Below, in pieces: positions 34,189-46,469 of a stretch of 64,000 nt of DNA (positions are counted from its first letter, which is position 1; each line of letters begins with the position of its first letter). The translations under genes were made by a program, and so were the position numbers. Source of the stretch: Tolypeutes matacus (taxonomy: Eukaryota; Chordata; Mammalia; Cingulata; Chlamyphoridae); assembly GCA_026826555.1 (NCBI GenBank), contig JAKSZT010053764.1, forward strand, positions 18,051,533 to 18,115,532. The letters run 5' to 3'. The notes below the pieces were generated by a model that ran no database searches, was not told the DNA's origin, and saw only the letters and a list, made by a program, of their open reading frames with translations.

Positions 34189-35639
34189 CTTTGGGTATAT
34201 TGTTAGGAACATAGAAACAACCTTTTCAGGTTAAATGCTATGTTAAAATTATATTAATTAAAGATGAAATTATACCTGTGTTCAGTTGTTAACTAGGGCA
34301 TAATAGAAGCTTGCCTCTTTAAAGTGCAAAATAAAGAATGGAAAGTTACATAAGGCTTGAAGTTGTCACATATTGGACAGATTCGAAGCTACAGATTGCC
34401 ATCGCCATATTATGTAAAGTTTTGTTGTGTATAGGATAAAATTTTGTCTCTACCTAATAGTGACATTAACTTGTTAAACTAAGCATTGGTCAGATAAGTT
34501 TGGCTAGGATAGATTTTTCAAAGAACATTCTTATTTAGTTGTATCAAAACCACACTCAAAATATTATAAATCATTTAAAATGAATTCAGTTAGTAATTCA
34601 GGTTTGTTCTTTGATAATCTATGCTGTTTGAACCATCCTCTATACTTGATCTTTATTCCTAAATAGGAATACTTTATATATATATATAGATAGATATATA
34701 TATATATTTAATAGTATTATACTATTATACTAGATACAGTATCATGTTAATAGTGTGTCGATATGTGAGTATGTGTGTGCGTGTTTATATTTATACACGC
34801 ACACACACACTATAATAAAATGCTTAGGTGACAGTGTCAGAGGCTTTCCAAGTCCTTTCAGGGACTTGTCCAAGAATTGCAGATGTTTGGCCTCTTATTT
34901 TTGAATAGGGCTTGTATCAGATCTGTCATTTTCAATCCCTAAGACCCACTAATTTCTCTAACACACAGAAATCTCTGAGCTGCTCTATTTTTAGAACCGT
35001 GAGCAGGTGGAAGTTGATTTGTGGCAAGTGTTACTGTGGCTGTGATCAGAAGATGCGTGACCAGTATCATTTGCTTATATCAGGGTGACAGCAAAAGAAT
35101 TTGAAACAGAATCCACCATGTGTGCTGTTGTTAATTATTTGATTTGTTCAGTGCAGCTCAGCACTAATTCTCACAATATCAGACATTTATAATCTGATGA
35201 TATGTAAATGACTGGGGAGAAGTATGGAAAGTGTCTCATAGCAGGAAGCTTGAGCTTATTGAAAAAGTTATTAAGTCTCAATATTAAAACCAAGATGAAA
35301 AACCTGGTGGCAGACTCCAGGTTACTAAATAGATATTTGTTTTTTAACTCTTCTTAAAGATCTTAGAACACACATAAAACCAACACAATTGGTTTAAAGG
35401 ACAAAAGAGTCCCAAAGACTTTTTAAAAATTATGTTACAAAAGGATTTGTGAAATTTCCCTGCAAAGTGACCAGGTGATTGGATATAATATCGATGTAAG
35501 CAGACAATGGCATGCTTGTTTTGAAAGGGACTTGAGAATTCATATCTTTGCAGGGAAGAACTGCTGCTTGCTTACACCACCTTTACATCAGTCTGATAAA
35601 AACAACTAACACACGGTAGGTAAGGTTGCCAGATAGTGA
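34189..35639. other. Single-copy DNA with TA and CA microsatellites
   Basis: (TA)n with GATA units lies at 34675-34709 and CA/GT runs at about 34765-34812. The part 34860-35560 holds no recognised repeat. Confidence 0.45.
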
Positions 35640-35815
35640 AGCGGTGTGGTGTGGCTAAGAGACTGCACGTGCGGGCTATTCCTACTCTTTCCTTGCTAGC
35701 TGTGTGGTGTTAGGCAAATGACGGAAACTCTCTGGGCCTCCATTTCCTCCTAATAATTCATGAGAATTGTTGGGCGGTACAAAGACATCACAGATATAAA
35801 AGCACTGTTGAAACT
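35640..35815 (+). repeat. MIR SINE fossil
   Basis: 'ccttgctagctgtgtggtgt', 'taggcaaatgacggaaactc' and 'ctgggcctccatttcctcct' fit a plus-oriented MIR. Confidence 0.7.
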
Positions 35816-35924
35816 GTAGAACCGTGTCCCATAAAAACCTCGATCCTTTGCTATTCAATTTTAATGTTTCAAAGAGCCAGGATTATTTCTACTTTCACCC
35901 AGTTCCTAACCTCCATACTTCATA

Positions 35925-36130
35925 CTACATGAAATGAATTGAACCAGCATTTATCAGCTGCCTGCTAAGTGACACTGTGCTGGTTGCTTTACTCATTTTT
36001 CCCCATTTCTCTATACTACCCCTGTGTTGAAGTAACTGCTCTTACCTCATTCTCTAATAGGAATCTGAGATGTGATGGGGGTACACAGTAAGTAAGACAG
36101 CTGGAATTTGAACCTTAGCCTGTCTCATTC
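35925..36130 (-). repeat. MIR SINE fossil
   Basis: Reverse-oriented MIR with a diverged core and 'ggaatttgaaccttagcctg' near its end. Confidence 0.55.
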
Positions 36131-39100
36131 AAAGATATTCATATTTGTTCCTCTAAGGGAGAATTCATGATCTTTTCTAGTCCAGGAAAATTGGTCTCAT
36201 TAGCTCACCACTATGTATATTCTATTCCGCTATAAAGGGGGCATGTATCAGAATCACTAGGAGAACTTTCCTTTTCCAAGTGTGCATACCTGCCTACCAG
36301 GGAATTGGGCCTCATTGCCACAGCTATTGCCAAGGGGACTGTCAGATACCAGAGTTTTGAGTAAAGAAAGTTTGAAAGTCATTGCACTTGTGATTCGAAA
36401 ACTACTCTTAAGTTGCCCTCCTCACCTTTTCCCTTCTCTCAATCCACTAATCCTGGCCAGGAACCCAGTTATAGCTGAGAATATGTGAAGCCAGTTATAT
36501 TTTAGTCTGTTTCACAGGCTTAATTTAATTCAGCAATGATAAACTAGAACTTGTAGAGTGCAGCGCAAGTGTTCCTCTAGTTCATGAAAAACAACCAGCA
36601 AGAGAATTGATTCATATTGTTTCCTTCCTCAGTGATTTCTTTTTCAACTGTGGGTTCTGGGGACAGGTCTGGCATTCCTCTGGGCTTCCAGAGCCAGCTC
36701 TTTTTTAACTAGGGAGAGAGAATGAAGGAGTAAAGCCTTGTGTTTATCCCTAAATCTCATCCTAATTTACCCATTTTATATTCAACTTCCCTCCTATGAA
36801 GTCTTGAAAAGGTCACTAGCAAGTAGCCAAATTTATCTCCCCTCCCCTCCCCTCCCCTCCCCTCCTCTCTCCTCCCCTCCCCTCCTTCTTTCCTTCCAGA
36901 ATGCCCTTGAAAATTGTGATTACTGTTGGGAAGAGTTTTATCTCCTTTTCACATCCAAGCATTTAAAAATGCATGTGTTTATGAGGATGCCACAGCACTG
37001 AGATGTAGCCACAATGTTAGAATTAAGGTCACTGGGGCAGAGGGGTGGGGGACTGGGCAGGAGGGTGGTACAAGTCCTGACCCACTGGTTAATGGGGGGG
37101 CAGGTATGTTATAAAATGCTGCTTTCTGGTCAAGCAACATTTCTGGTCAGTACCTCTTTCAGTCTTAATGCTGATATTCCAACTGCATATTGAACTGACC
37201 AGCCCTTGCAATCACACAGCTTCTGCTGTGTCTTTTAACATAGTCTTAGCACCCGTTGTTAAATATTAACAAGATGTCTCTTTGGGAGTATGTGTTTTGG
37301 GAAGGGGATATTCCTCCTGTGTCCTCTCAGACTTCTCCACCAACACTTTCTGTCACCAGGCTCTTCACTCTAAGAGTTTTTACTGTGCCACTTCCCCTAG
37401 TGCAAATCCTCTCAAACTTGAGATCTGTGTATCTAAGCCTTACTAACCAACTTTCACAGCTTCCCTCAGATCATCTGAACTATGGAAAGACTTCTGGGAC
37501 CACCCCACCCAAAAAGATCTCTCTGTTCTCCAGATGCTTCTCTTCATCCTGTCTCTATTCCTCAGATGACATTTTTATAATGTTTTGTATTACTAGGTGA
37601 GTTGTGTGTGTGTGTGTGTGCACCCACAAATAGATGGTTAACTTCTTGAAAGTGGGGTCAACTCTATCTTCTGTATCTTTTCTGGAGTCCAGCACCCAAC
37701 TTTGCATCATCTGTTGGTTGATGAAGAGTATGCTGCCTGCTTCCCCCTGCTGCAGAGTGACAATTGGTCAAGGAATAGTTAAACAACTCTCTGAACTAGT
37801 TACAGTTACCTCCCTAGAACTAAACCAGCCCCTCTCCCCATCTTTTTTTAGCACATACCTAGCTGCTATACAGAGACACACACAAGAGCTGGCATTTGCA
37901 AATACCTGGATGGTGGTATGGTAGGAATAAGACTGGACTGACTTAGTGGTTTCTTAAAGAGAAAAGATTTTCAAAGAAGAAAAAAGGCCAAGCTGCCTTT
38001 TTCAGAAGCACTCAGGACCAGATGACAGGCACATGATGGGCGATTGAATGGTTGTTCCTCGACATTGAAAGCATTTTGCAATGTGATTGTTCGGCCTGCG
38101 GATCGGGTGTCAGGAAATCTCTTGGGCTGCATTGCCCAAGAGTGAGACCTCAGCAGTTCCTTGTGCTGTTTAAGTGTTTGTGTTCACTTTAGTTATCATC
38201 TGATCATCTGCCAACTGGTAATGGGATTGTCGTGGCTTTGCACAACAATGGAGTCCTCAAAGGGCTGGGGAAACATGACAGAAATGGTGAGTGGCAGGAT
38301 CCTTAGATGTCTCATTTAATGCTGGGTGATTGAGTGCATCCATGTGGAGGAGGTTTTTCAAGTCGGCATCAGAGCAGAGCAATTGTGGTAAAACATCAGA
38401 GCCTTGCCTGAACAAGATGGGATGGGTAGGCAAAGGCAGTTTTTCCAACAAGCTCAGAAATCTCAAGGCAGAGGAGTTGCATTGTTTTTCATGGTTGGGG
38501 AACCTCACTTGTCACTTCACATGAAACCTTCTAAAATGCCCCTGTGGCATTTCTGGCCTGGTCTGTTATGCAGATCTCATCAAATCCCTTTGTTCTATTT
38601 GGGTATATATAATTTTTATTTATTCAGTGTGAAGTGGGAATGAGAAAGGAATCATAAAAGCTAAGGTTCCACTGAAAGAAAATGAGACAGTTTGATGAGG
38701 AGCTCTTTTTCAGAAATAGTGGGAACTTCAGTAGTTCCCATTTCTTATTTCAGGTGCCATATAAAATAGCTTTGTGTGTGTGTGAGGCTTTTTATCAGAT
38801 GACAGTGTTACATTAGCCATTGACTTTCTGGGTAAGAGATGTTTGGGGCCAGTTAGTCATTCTCTCCACTCAATTTATTTTGAATGTAATGAATTTGAAG
38901 TGGAAAATATGACCTATCTTTGAATAAGCATTTGGTGCTCTAACCAGAGAAGAAATACTGTGTGCAGGAAAGTTGTAATTGAACCATACATTTAATAGCC
39001 TTCCACAAAATAACCTATGAATTTGATGGGCATGCATAATTGGGACAGAATTTACCAGGTGTACAGTGTTTACTGATTTCCTATTTATTAGGGCTAGGTT

Positions 39101-39469
39101 GGTTATATCCGTTATTGTGGAGAAAAGTCTTTGTTGTTCTTATTGAACTTCTTTCTAGACAGGAAAAATATAACTTCATGTATGGGGTGGGGGAGATTGC
39201 AGCTTCACGTAAGGTGAAATATTTCAGGTGAATGTCACATATTTCTAAGGTAGAAATGGATAATTCAGAGCCTAACTGCAAATGAGTTTCTTTTGTCTTT
39301 TTAAGTCATAAGTATTTTATGATTAACATCTCATTAACATAGCATGAAAAGACAATGGCATTACTGGCCTTGGTAAGAGTTTCCATGAGACAGTATGGTA
39401 GAAAGAATATTGTTGAGAACATCAAAACCTTTATCTGGAACATTCCCTTCTAATTTCACCTCCTTCACC
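36131..39469. other. Single-copy DNA, low-complexity tracts only
   Basis: No gene or interspersed repeat was recognised in 3.3 kb. A (CCCCT)n pyrimidine tract lies at 36836-36898 and a (GT)n run at 37601-37620. The segment 38030-38130 keeps several CpG pairs in otherwise CpG-poor DNA. Confidence 0.45.
36836..36898. repeat. (CCCCT)n pyrimidine tract
   Basis: Near-perfect repeats of 'cccct' form a polypyrimidine strand, ending in CTT-rich sequence. Confidence 0.95.
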
Positions 39470-39835
39470 TCTCAAAAACCCTTTCTTCACATACCTGCAC
39501 AAACACCCTTCTATCAGAATGGTTAACTAACCCTAATTTATCCTTTAGATTCCCTCTCAAATGTCTTTTCCTCAGGGAACTTGCCTAGCCCCCAGGTTAG
39601 ATCAGAATCCCCAGCCTTTGCTCTCATGGCACCCTGTGATTCTTTCTGCAGGTTTTTACCCCATTTGTAAATTAAATGATTGATTGTGCAAATGGTGGTT
39701 TAATAACTATCAACCCTATCAAACCCTACCTTGTTTGCTTCTCTAATCATTCCCAGAGTCTAACCCAGTGACCTGCTCAGAGTAAAAGAGAACCCAGTGC
39801 ATGTTTGTTGACAGATGGGTGAATGAGTGAATGAA
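39470..39835 (+). repeat. L2 LINE 3' end
   Basis: Plus-oriented: 'caaatgtcttttcctcaggg', 'gcaccctgtgattctttctg', and the end block 'gtgaatgagtgaatgaatgg'. Confidence 0.75.
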
Positions 39836-39837
39836 TG

Positions 39838-39990
39838 GTTGGGTTGTCCCAGCTCTGCCAGGATCGAGTCCTGTAACACTGGGTAAGTGGTCCAAGTCTC
39901 TCTAGGCTTCAGTATGCCCATCTGTACTTTGAAGGCATTGGACTAGATGATTCTAAGGCCCCATCTCAATTTCCTGATTCTGCTGCTTAG
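39838..39990 (+). repeat. MIR3-type SINE fossil
   Basis: 'caagtctctctaggcttcag', 'ggcattggactagatgattc' and 'taaggccccatctcaatttc' fit MIR3. Confidence 0.7.
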
Positions 39991-40834
39991 ACGTCTTTCA
40001 TTCTCTTCTTCCTTGTTCACAGCACCACTCTCCCCATGCTGGTCTTAAAAACCCTGCAGGTTCAGTTTGGGCCAAATCCAGGAGACCATTGTTGCCTCCA
40101 GCAGGGTATAGCTTTCTCGAGAATGTTGAGTCCCAGTGGAGGTCTTCTTGTTTCTTGGGCCACATGTTAGTTCTCTCTTCCAATTTGTTTGCCTTTCATT
40201 GCCCTTTGCTCTTTCAGAATCACATGAGCCCACATGTTACTTTGTTGTTGTTGTTTTATTTTGTTTTATTCTTCAAAACAGTCTGAAAGTGGAAAAAATA
40301 AACAACCGTCATAATAAAATATTAAAAATACAAAGGAATGCTTGCTCCTAAATTGCTATTTAATTTGCTCAGACATTTTCTTAAGCAATGATATTTTTGA
40401 CCACAAGCAATTCATTTTAGTCACTGTCATAAAATGACAGCTGCCTTTAAGTGGTATATATTGTCTTTATTTTTTTCCAGTCCAAACATGTGGAGTTTCC
40501 CCCTGTTTTGGGATTTCAGTTCCCAGTGCCCCTTCACTGAGCTTCTTTGTGCTGAGTTCATTCTGCTTAACTGTATACTGAGACTCCAGCCTCTCCTAAT
40601 TCTTGGCAAATGTCTACCTCGATTTCTGTCCAGCTGCCTTGCCTTGCTCCTTCACACTTGAGTCAGCATACTTTGTACCTGCCTACCTGGCCTGCCTATG
40701 CCTAGACTAATCTTTGGTTTCTTTTGGGTCCTCGGACTCTTATCCTAACTCAAGGCTTCCCTATAATGTGCACTCATCATGGTAGATCTGGAGCCTGCCT
40801 GTGCTGTGTGTGTTTGTCTGCATTTCACAGGGAG
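39991..40834. other. Unannotated DNA
   Basis: No repeat or gene recognised. TTG/TTTTG low complexity lies at about 40241-40270. Confidence 0.4.
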
Positions 40835-41110
40835 CCAAATCAACATTTATTGAGGACCTACTATGTGCTAAACCCTGTGTACAGGTTATAAATGTGTAAA
40901 TGTATACGTGTGTTAGGCATCTTACTTATGTTAACATATTTAAACGCAGCAATAATTTAGAAAAAAACAATGAATCTCTAAAGACAGAAAATTGATTTGT
41001 CTTTATTTGTTTATTTCTGGGGCATTTATCAACACTCCTACCTGCCAGGCTTTGTGGTACACTGAAAACACTGAGCCCATTCTTAAGGGGTTTACAGCCT
41101 GATGCATAGG
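40835..41110 (-). repeat. L2 LINE 3' fragments
   Basis: 'aacatttattgaggacctac' plus 'tatgtgctaaaccctgtgta', then after a gap 'tacctgccaggctttgtggt' and 'cttaaggggtttacagcctg', all in the order of the reverse-complemented L2 3' end. It may be two separate pieces. Confidence 0.55.
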
Positions 41111-41859
41111 TAGGAAGAAGTAATGCGGCAGTGGGTCAGCCCCTATACTTACAGAATTGCTGTGAATGACACATATAAAGGTTAGAAAGGATTTTGTTGT
41201 AACTTTTTTTTCTTCTTCTCCCTATGATGTTTGTTTTACAGTCAGGTTTTCTGCAAATGAAAGGAAAAAATCTCAGTGCCTCTAATACTTCCGTCTCTCC
41301 TGTCACCTTTCTGACTTCTGCTGCCAAAAGTAATCATTTTTAATGAGAATTCTCAACCATAAAAACCTAACTTTTGAAAGCAGTGTGGAAAGAAAGACCA
41401 GTCTCTTGGCGGGTGTGTCAAAACAAAACAACAACAACAAAAAGTTAGGAACAGATAATGCCCAGTTTCTCATGAATATCTAGAGTGTGATGAAAACCAT
41501 AGCAAATGAAAATGAAGGGGCACCAAAGTATGGGGCCAAGTTATCCAGCCCACCCAGACCAAACTGACCAGATGAAAGCCATTTACAAAAAATCAATTAG
41601 AAAATAAAGATCCTGTGCATCAGCTACCTCTTAATCAGTAAGGTCAGTGGGACCAGAGACAGTGGGCCAGGAGCATAGAAGGGAATCTGGGTCCTGGATT
41701 GGCTCCCTCCCCTGCTTGGGCTGCTTTATGTTCTAGACCGCTTGTCAATGGACTGCCTGTCCAGTTTCCCGAAACCTTGCTCAAAGGGCCAAAGACACTC
41801 AGAACACTGAACCCACAAACCACATAAAAACTGTATTTTCTTTGTGTCCTGGGCCTTGC
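41111..41859. other. Unannotated DNA
   Basis: Nothing recognised. A short (CAA)n stretch lies near 41421-41441. Confidence 0.4.
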
Positions 41860-42000
41860 TTCTGCTTTCATCTGCCTTTTGATCATGTACTACTTAAGGG
41901 CAGAGACCCTACTTCTGACTCATCCCCTTCTCCCTCCTCTGCCTGGCCCAGTGCCCTTGCAAACCAGTTTCTCTATAGTAATGAATTGGCAGGTGCTTCC
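41860..42000 (+). repeat. L2 LINE 3' tail
   Basis: 'tacttaagggcagagaccct', then 'ctgcctggcccagtgccctt' and 'agtaatgaattggc', in L2 order but diverged. Confidence 0.45.
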
Positions 42001-42789
42001 TCTCTTCTCGGGGCCCTGGGAACACTTGATTCATAATTCTGCTGGAGCACTTTGTATTTATGATACTGGTATATACTTTAGGAATCCTCTCTTAGTGCAT
42101 GGATTTGAGACATGGTTTTTCAGAGCCTTATGGGGTCTATAGTTGTGGGGAACCAGCCTAGGCACTGCCCTCCACACCCAGCACACACACGTCTCCATCT
42201 AGAGTGGCTTCACTTTCATCTGTTCATGTTTCGGGATTTTCTTTGAAAATAAAGGTTCGACAGCACATACAAACATACATACATAAATACATACATACGT
42301 ATGTACATACATACTATTGCCTTGATGCATTATTACTCCCAGGAGCATTTTCCTATTGGAAAAATTTTATTATTTCTGTCAAGTTAATAAGTTCGTTGGT
42401 CTAGAACAAAGGACCCACTCTAGGAATTTCAAGCAGGAAGATATTTCATACAGGAAATTGTGCCTTGTAGAACCATTGGAAGGGCTTGTGGAGGAAAGGT
42501 CAGGGAAAACTGCATTGGCTTTCAGAATATCAGGAGGCTGCAGAAATCAAGGGAAACACACAGGTTATCTCAGCCACATATAGCAGTGATGCAAGTTTCA
42601 CATCTGTCCTTCACACGCAGCTCTGTCTGTCATTCCTGGAGAGGAATGACAGCTTCTTCTCCTCTTTCCAAATTGTACACAGATGCCTTTCGATGGTAGA
42701 CTCTAATCTGGATCCTTGCTGGTAAGGATCCTGTAATACTTCCAGGGAATGGAGTATTTCTTAGGCTTCTCTGGGAAGAAGACACCATT
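42001..42789. other. Unannotated DNA with (CATA)n tract
   Basis: A (CATA)n microsatellite lies at about 42265-42313. No gene recognised. Confidence 0.45.
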
Positions 42790-42995
42790 CTGAGTGTTTT
42801 ACATGTTACCTAAATTAATATTTGCAACCATCCTAAAAGGTGGGTGTGTTATTATCCTCCCCATTTTACTGTTGAGGACACTAAGGCATATAGGTTGAAT
42901 AACTCCACCCAGGTTAAACTTCTAGTTAAGTGGCAGAGTTGACATTCTGAGTCCAGGCAGTCTAGGGCCCAGGTCTATGCTCTTCATTTCTAGAC

Positions 42996-43375
42996 CAGAG
43001 GTTCTCAACCAGAGCTATGTCAGGAGACATTTTTAATTGTCATGACTGGGAGGGTGTGGGTGCTATCTAGAGCAAAGGTTCTTAACCTTTTTAGTTCCAC
43101 GGATCCCTTTGCCAGTCAGTAAGGGGTCTGTGGTTTTCACCTAAGTCCACACTACACTGTGAATGATTTAATAAATAAATCACACCCGCACTGACACAAC
43201 CCCACAAGAATGTTTTTTTGAATTTCAATTCAAGCTCATGGAGCCCTTGTTTAAAACCCCTGATCTAGAGGGTAGAGGCCAGGGATGCTGCTGAACATCT
43301 TACAATACACACCCACACACATACCAAGGAATTATCTGGCCACTAATGTAGCAGTGCCCAGGTAAAGAACCTCAA
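42996..43375 (+). mobile_element. MER20 hAT fossil split by hAT copy D
   Basis: Plus-oriented MER20: 'cagaggttctcaaccagagc', 'ggagacatttttaattgtca', then after the inner element 'ggtagaggccagggatgctg' and 'ccaaggaattatctggccac'. The 8 bp flanks 'ttctagac' and 'gtctacac' agree at 6 positions. The inner element sits at 43073-43262. Confidence 0.85.
43073..43262 (+). mobile_element. MER1-type hAT element, copy D, with inversion
   Basis: 190 bp. A perfect 8 bp TSD, 'atctagag', lies at 43065-43072 and 43263-43270. The 25 bp at 43118-43142 are the reverse complement of the matching segment in copy B (13643-13667), with only two differences. The flanking sequences 'gccagtc' and 'aagtccacac' keep normal orientation. 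Nested inside MER20. Confidence 0.92.
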
Positions 43376-43395
43376 GTCTACACTAGGCTGAGCAA

Positions 43396-45539
43396 ATTGG
43401 CAAAGGAAAACTCAGGAGCATAAGGGACTTCCTGTGTTGTTTGGAGTCCATCACTTGAGAGCCTCCTTTGTGTCCTCTGACTTGGGCCAGGGCTGCCAGA
43501 CCCTTCCCATTGTCCTGGCCTGCTTCTCCTTTGTGGTGAACCCGGCGGACCTGGCTGAGGTTGGAGGATGGGAGCTTCCTCTTGTTCCTGGGACCTCCAG
43601 ATCCTTTACTGTCCAGCCCGCCCTGTGGTGGTGTCGCAGCATTCTGCCACTTCCTTTTCCTCCTTTCTGTCCCAAACTGCTGTTCCTCTGCCAAATGTCA
43701 CACAGGCCCACAGCAAGCATTAGAACAACCTTTGGCTCTAACCATGGCCCCAACAGGCCTGCACAAGTGTGCTGCCACCTCTTACCACAGATGCCCAGCA
43801 CTCTGCTTTGAAGCTCCATGGAGGCCTGCAGCTTTCAGGGCCCTGGCCGTGGGCTGCCCCTTGCTGGCTGGCCTGGACACCCCCTGTCCTTCTGAGCGGC
43901 ATCTGGCTCCTGTCACACGTGTCTGGTGGTGTCCATGTTGGAAGTGAGGAGTGGTCCGTGCCAGCTGGCTTGTCAGCTGCCACAATAAACAATGAGCATG
44001 AGCCACCTTCTGCCTGTGGCACAGCTGAGGGGCTGGCTTTGCACGCGGGCTGTGCGAGGGAGGTGGGCAGCGCCTCATGCTCCGTAGGAGCAATTTCCAT
44101 TCTGTTGTTTTCTCTCACACATGGTGTTCTGGAACAACTCTGGAAATGGAGAGAGAGAAAGGAGGAGGAGGAGGAGGAGGAAGAAGAGGAGGAAGAGGAG
44201 GGGAGAGAGAGTGCTTCAGTGTTGTAATTTAGACTCATGTGAGTAACTCTATCCATTTTCTTCTGAGTAAGGGAAGAGAGGGAATATCAGAGGCCCACTA
44301 TCTTGGACAAGTGGGAGCTTAGATGCAGAGGGAGCATCTGGTATGCACAGAGAGAAGCACATTGGTTCAAAGACTGGCCTTTGGTCACAAAGGCCTAAGC
44401 TGTCTCACATTGGGCTGGAGAGACACCCAAAGGGGCATTTGGAGGTGGGTTCCAACCTTGAGAATATCTATGATTGTGCCCCATTGTGAGAGCTCTGCAA
44501 AGTCCGGATCCCACCAAAGCAAAAAAGTACCCATATATACTTTTTAAATTTATGTTATGTATATACTTTCTTTTATAATTATATATGTGTATTTATCTTT
44601 CTTTTGTGGTGTGTGTGTGTGCAAGCTTGGGCAAATGTTTGCATATCTTATTATTTTTTGTGGTATTTGAAATTCTACCACCAGATATTCATTCCTCTAA
44701 TTTCTTTAGGCTATTTTTTAAAATTGAAATTCCAGCCATCCCTGGGAGTGTTATCATAATCCTTTTTTAACTGACATCTTAGGAGAGATTGATATATCAA
44801 CACCCTTTTTCTAACCTGTGGCAGAGAACTGAGAGGAATACATCCATGGAGAGGGATGCAGTTGGCAGCTAGGTGAGGAAAGAGGCCTTGAACCAGGGAA
44901 GGGTGAGGGGCACAGAGGGCTTTGGGCTTCACTTCTCAGATTAAACTGGGAGTCACACCATCTAAAACTCACACCTTGCCTCTTCAGTTGTCCAGAAGGA
45001 AAGCAGAGTTTTCTGCTACTACTCATCCATATCCCGATCTCCCTTTTTTCAGGCACCTCTGACTCAGGGTAGCACATGGCAGGCTCAGGCCAATATGAAG
45101 CCAGCACTGCCAGACTCATTTAGGTATCTGGATGTTTGGCCACTTTCCTGGGCATTTTTCCCAGGACCCTTTTCTTCCTCTCTGAAGACGAGTTGGAGTC
45201 TTGGTCTTAAGGCTTCTTCCTCATATGTAAGAACCTCTGAGTCAGTTCCAGGAATGCCTAGGGTCACCAGCATACAATCCTTTCATTTGGCCAACACCAA
45301 AGTACTTTGAAGATGTTGGGCCTTGACTCTAACCTTTGCCTCTTCCCTGGGCAGCTTATTATTCTTATTATTCCAGAATGAAATAATAAAACAGCTGTCA
45401 CCTTGCAGAGTTTCTCTAAGTCAGGGAGTAGCAATAGGAGTGTTTGATGGACCTTCTATTTTTAGTTCCTCATTCTTCTCTTTAGCCACCATTGAACTCT
45501 AATCACAAACGTTTACCTACAAATATTGGTATTTAGAAG
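43396..45539. other. GC-richer single-copy DNA without a recognised gene
   Basis: From about 43430 to 44110 the DNA is clearly richer in G+C than the window, and frames on both strands stay open for up to 172 codons. CpG is not enriched, and the longest frames run through a (GGA)n tract, giving a run of serine on minus or glutamate on plus. I do not recognise any protein, so I do not call a gene. Confidence 0.45.
44149..44211. repeat. (GGA)n purine tract
   Basis: GGA/GAA triplets with GA repeats at both ends. Confidence 0.95.
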
Positions 45540-45735
45540 AAAGAGCATGAGTTTGGAACCAGCCACCCTGTGTTTTAAATCTAAGCTCTATTACTCTCCT
45601 GTTCATTAAACTTGGGCAAATCTGTTAAGCCCTTTAAGCCTCAGTGTTTTCAAGTATTACATGGAGATGATAATGAGTTCTTAGCATTTGTTTGAGTACT
45701 TAATGTATAGTGCCAGGCATCTGGTAGTTAAGGAA
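45540..45735 (+). repeat. MIR SINE fossil
   Basis: 'aagagcatgagtttggaacc', 'cttgggcaaatctgttaagc' and 'atagtgccaggcatctggta' fit a plus-oriented MIR. Confidence 0.75.
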
Positions 45736-46469
45736 CATACCTTAGTTCCCTGTTCTTTCTCCCACCCCTTACCCACAATCCACCCTAGATCATCACAAGT
45801 TCCCCATTTCAGTAATGGGTTCAAGTCATGATGAACTAAGTGATAATTTTTTTTCTATAGTCTGGCCTTCAGCTAAGTTACACTGTCATTGTCTGGTTTA
45901 CCCCTTTGTGCTATTTTTAAAAATTCCACATGGATGGCTAAAAGTGATTTAGAAATACTCCAGTTTTCTTGAGATATATGATTAACTTTAGTTAAAACCA
46001 GTACTCAGGATAATCTATAAAAGGAGCTTTCACACTGTTTACCTATCAGACAAGGAGTGTGAAAGGGAGAATTTACAGCAAAGAGCCTAAAACTGTAGAT
46101 CTAGGCGGGAGAACATACATTCTCCCAAATTATTTTGGCAGCTTTCATGGAAAGTCCATTGAAAGCAAAGAAGAGAGGAAGGAAGGTGGCTCACGTGTTT
46201 TCTTCCCATAATAGCTGCGAATTGACAAGTGAGGCAGCAGGTAGGAAAGTTCTGTGTGGAGCATGTTATGTCCATGTGCAAATACATATGACTTTAATCA
46301 TCATATTATCTCACATTTCCACACATCCTGAAGCATGTCACACCCGGTAGTGCAATACTTATTCAACAAATGACTAGCAGACAACTGAAGGGAAGAAAAA
46401 CCCTGCAAAGAAGTCTGAATATTTTGCCTAAAACATGTCTGTTCTTTCTCTTCTGGACAAGCAGCTCAT
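45736..46469. other. Unannotated DNA
   Basis: Nothing recognised. Confidence 0.4.

Larger units (their letters stand above)
42790..43395 (-). repeat. MIR SINE fossil split by MER20
   Basis: Reverse-oriented MIR: 'cctccccattttactgttga', 'agttaagtggcagagttgac' and 'ggtctatgctcttcatttct'. The MER20 element divides its end. The MIR seems to resume at about 43376 as 'gtctacactaggctg'. Confidence 0.6.

Noticed and set aside
36836..36898. CRISPR-like or structured repeat array
   Set aside because: It is a simple pentanucleotide microsatellite without spacers in eukaryotic DNA.
43738..44256. 172-codon minus-strand frame with a serine run
   Set aside because: The serine run is the translation of a (GGA)n microsatellite. 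Several other frames are equally open here, and no protein family is recognisable.
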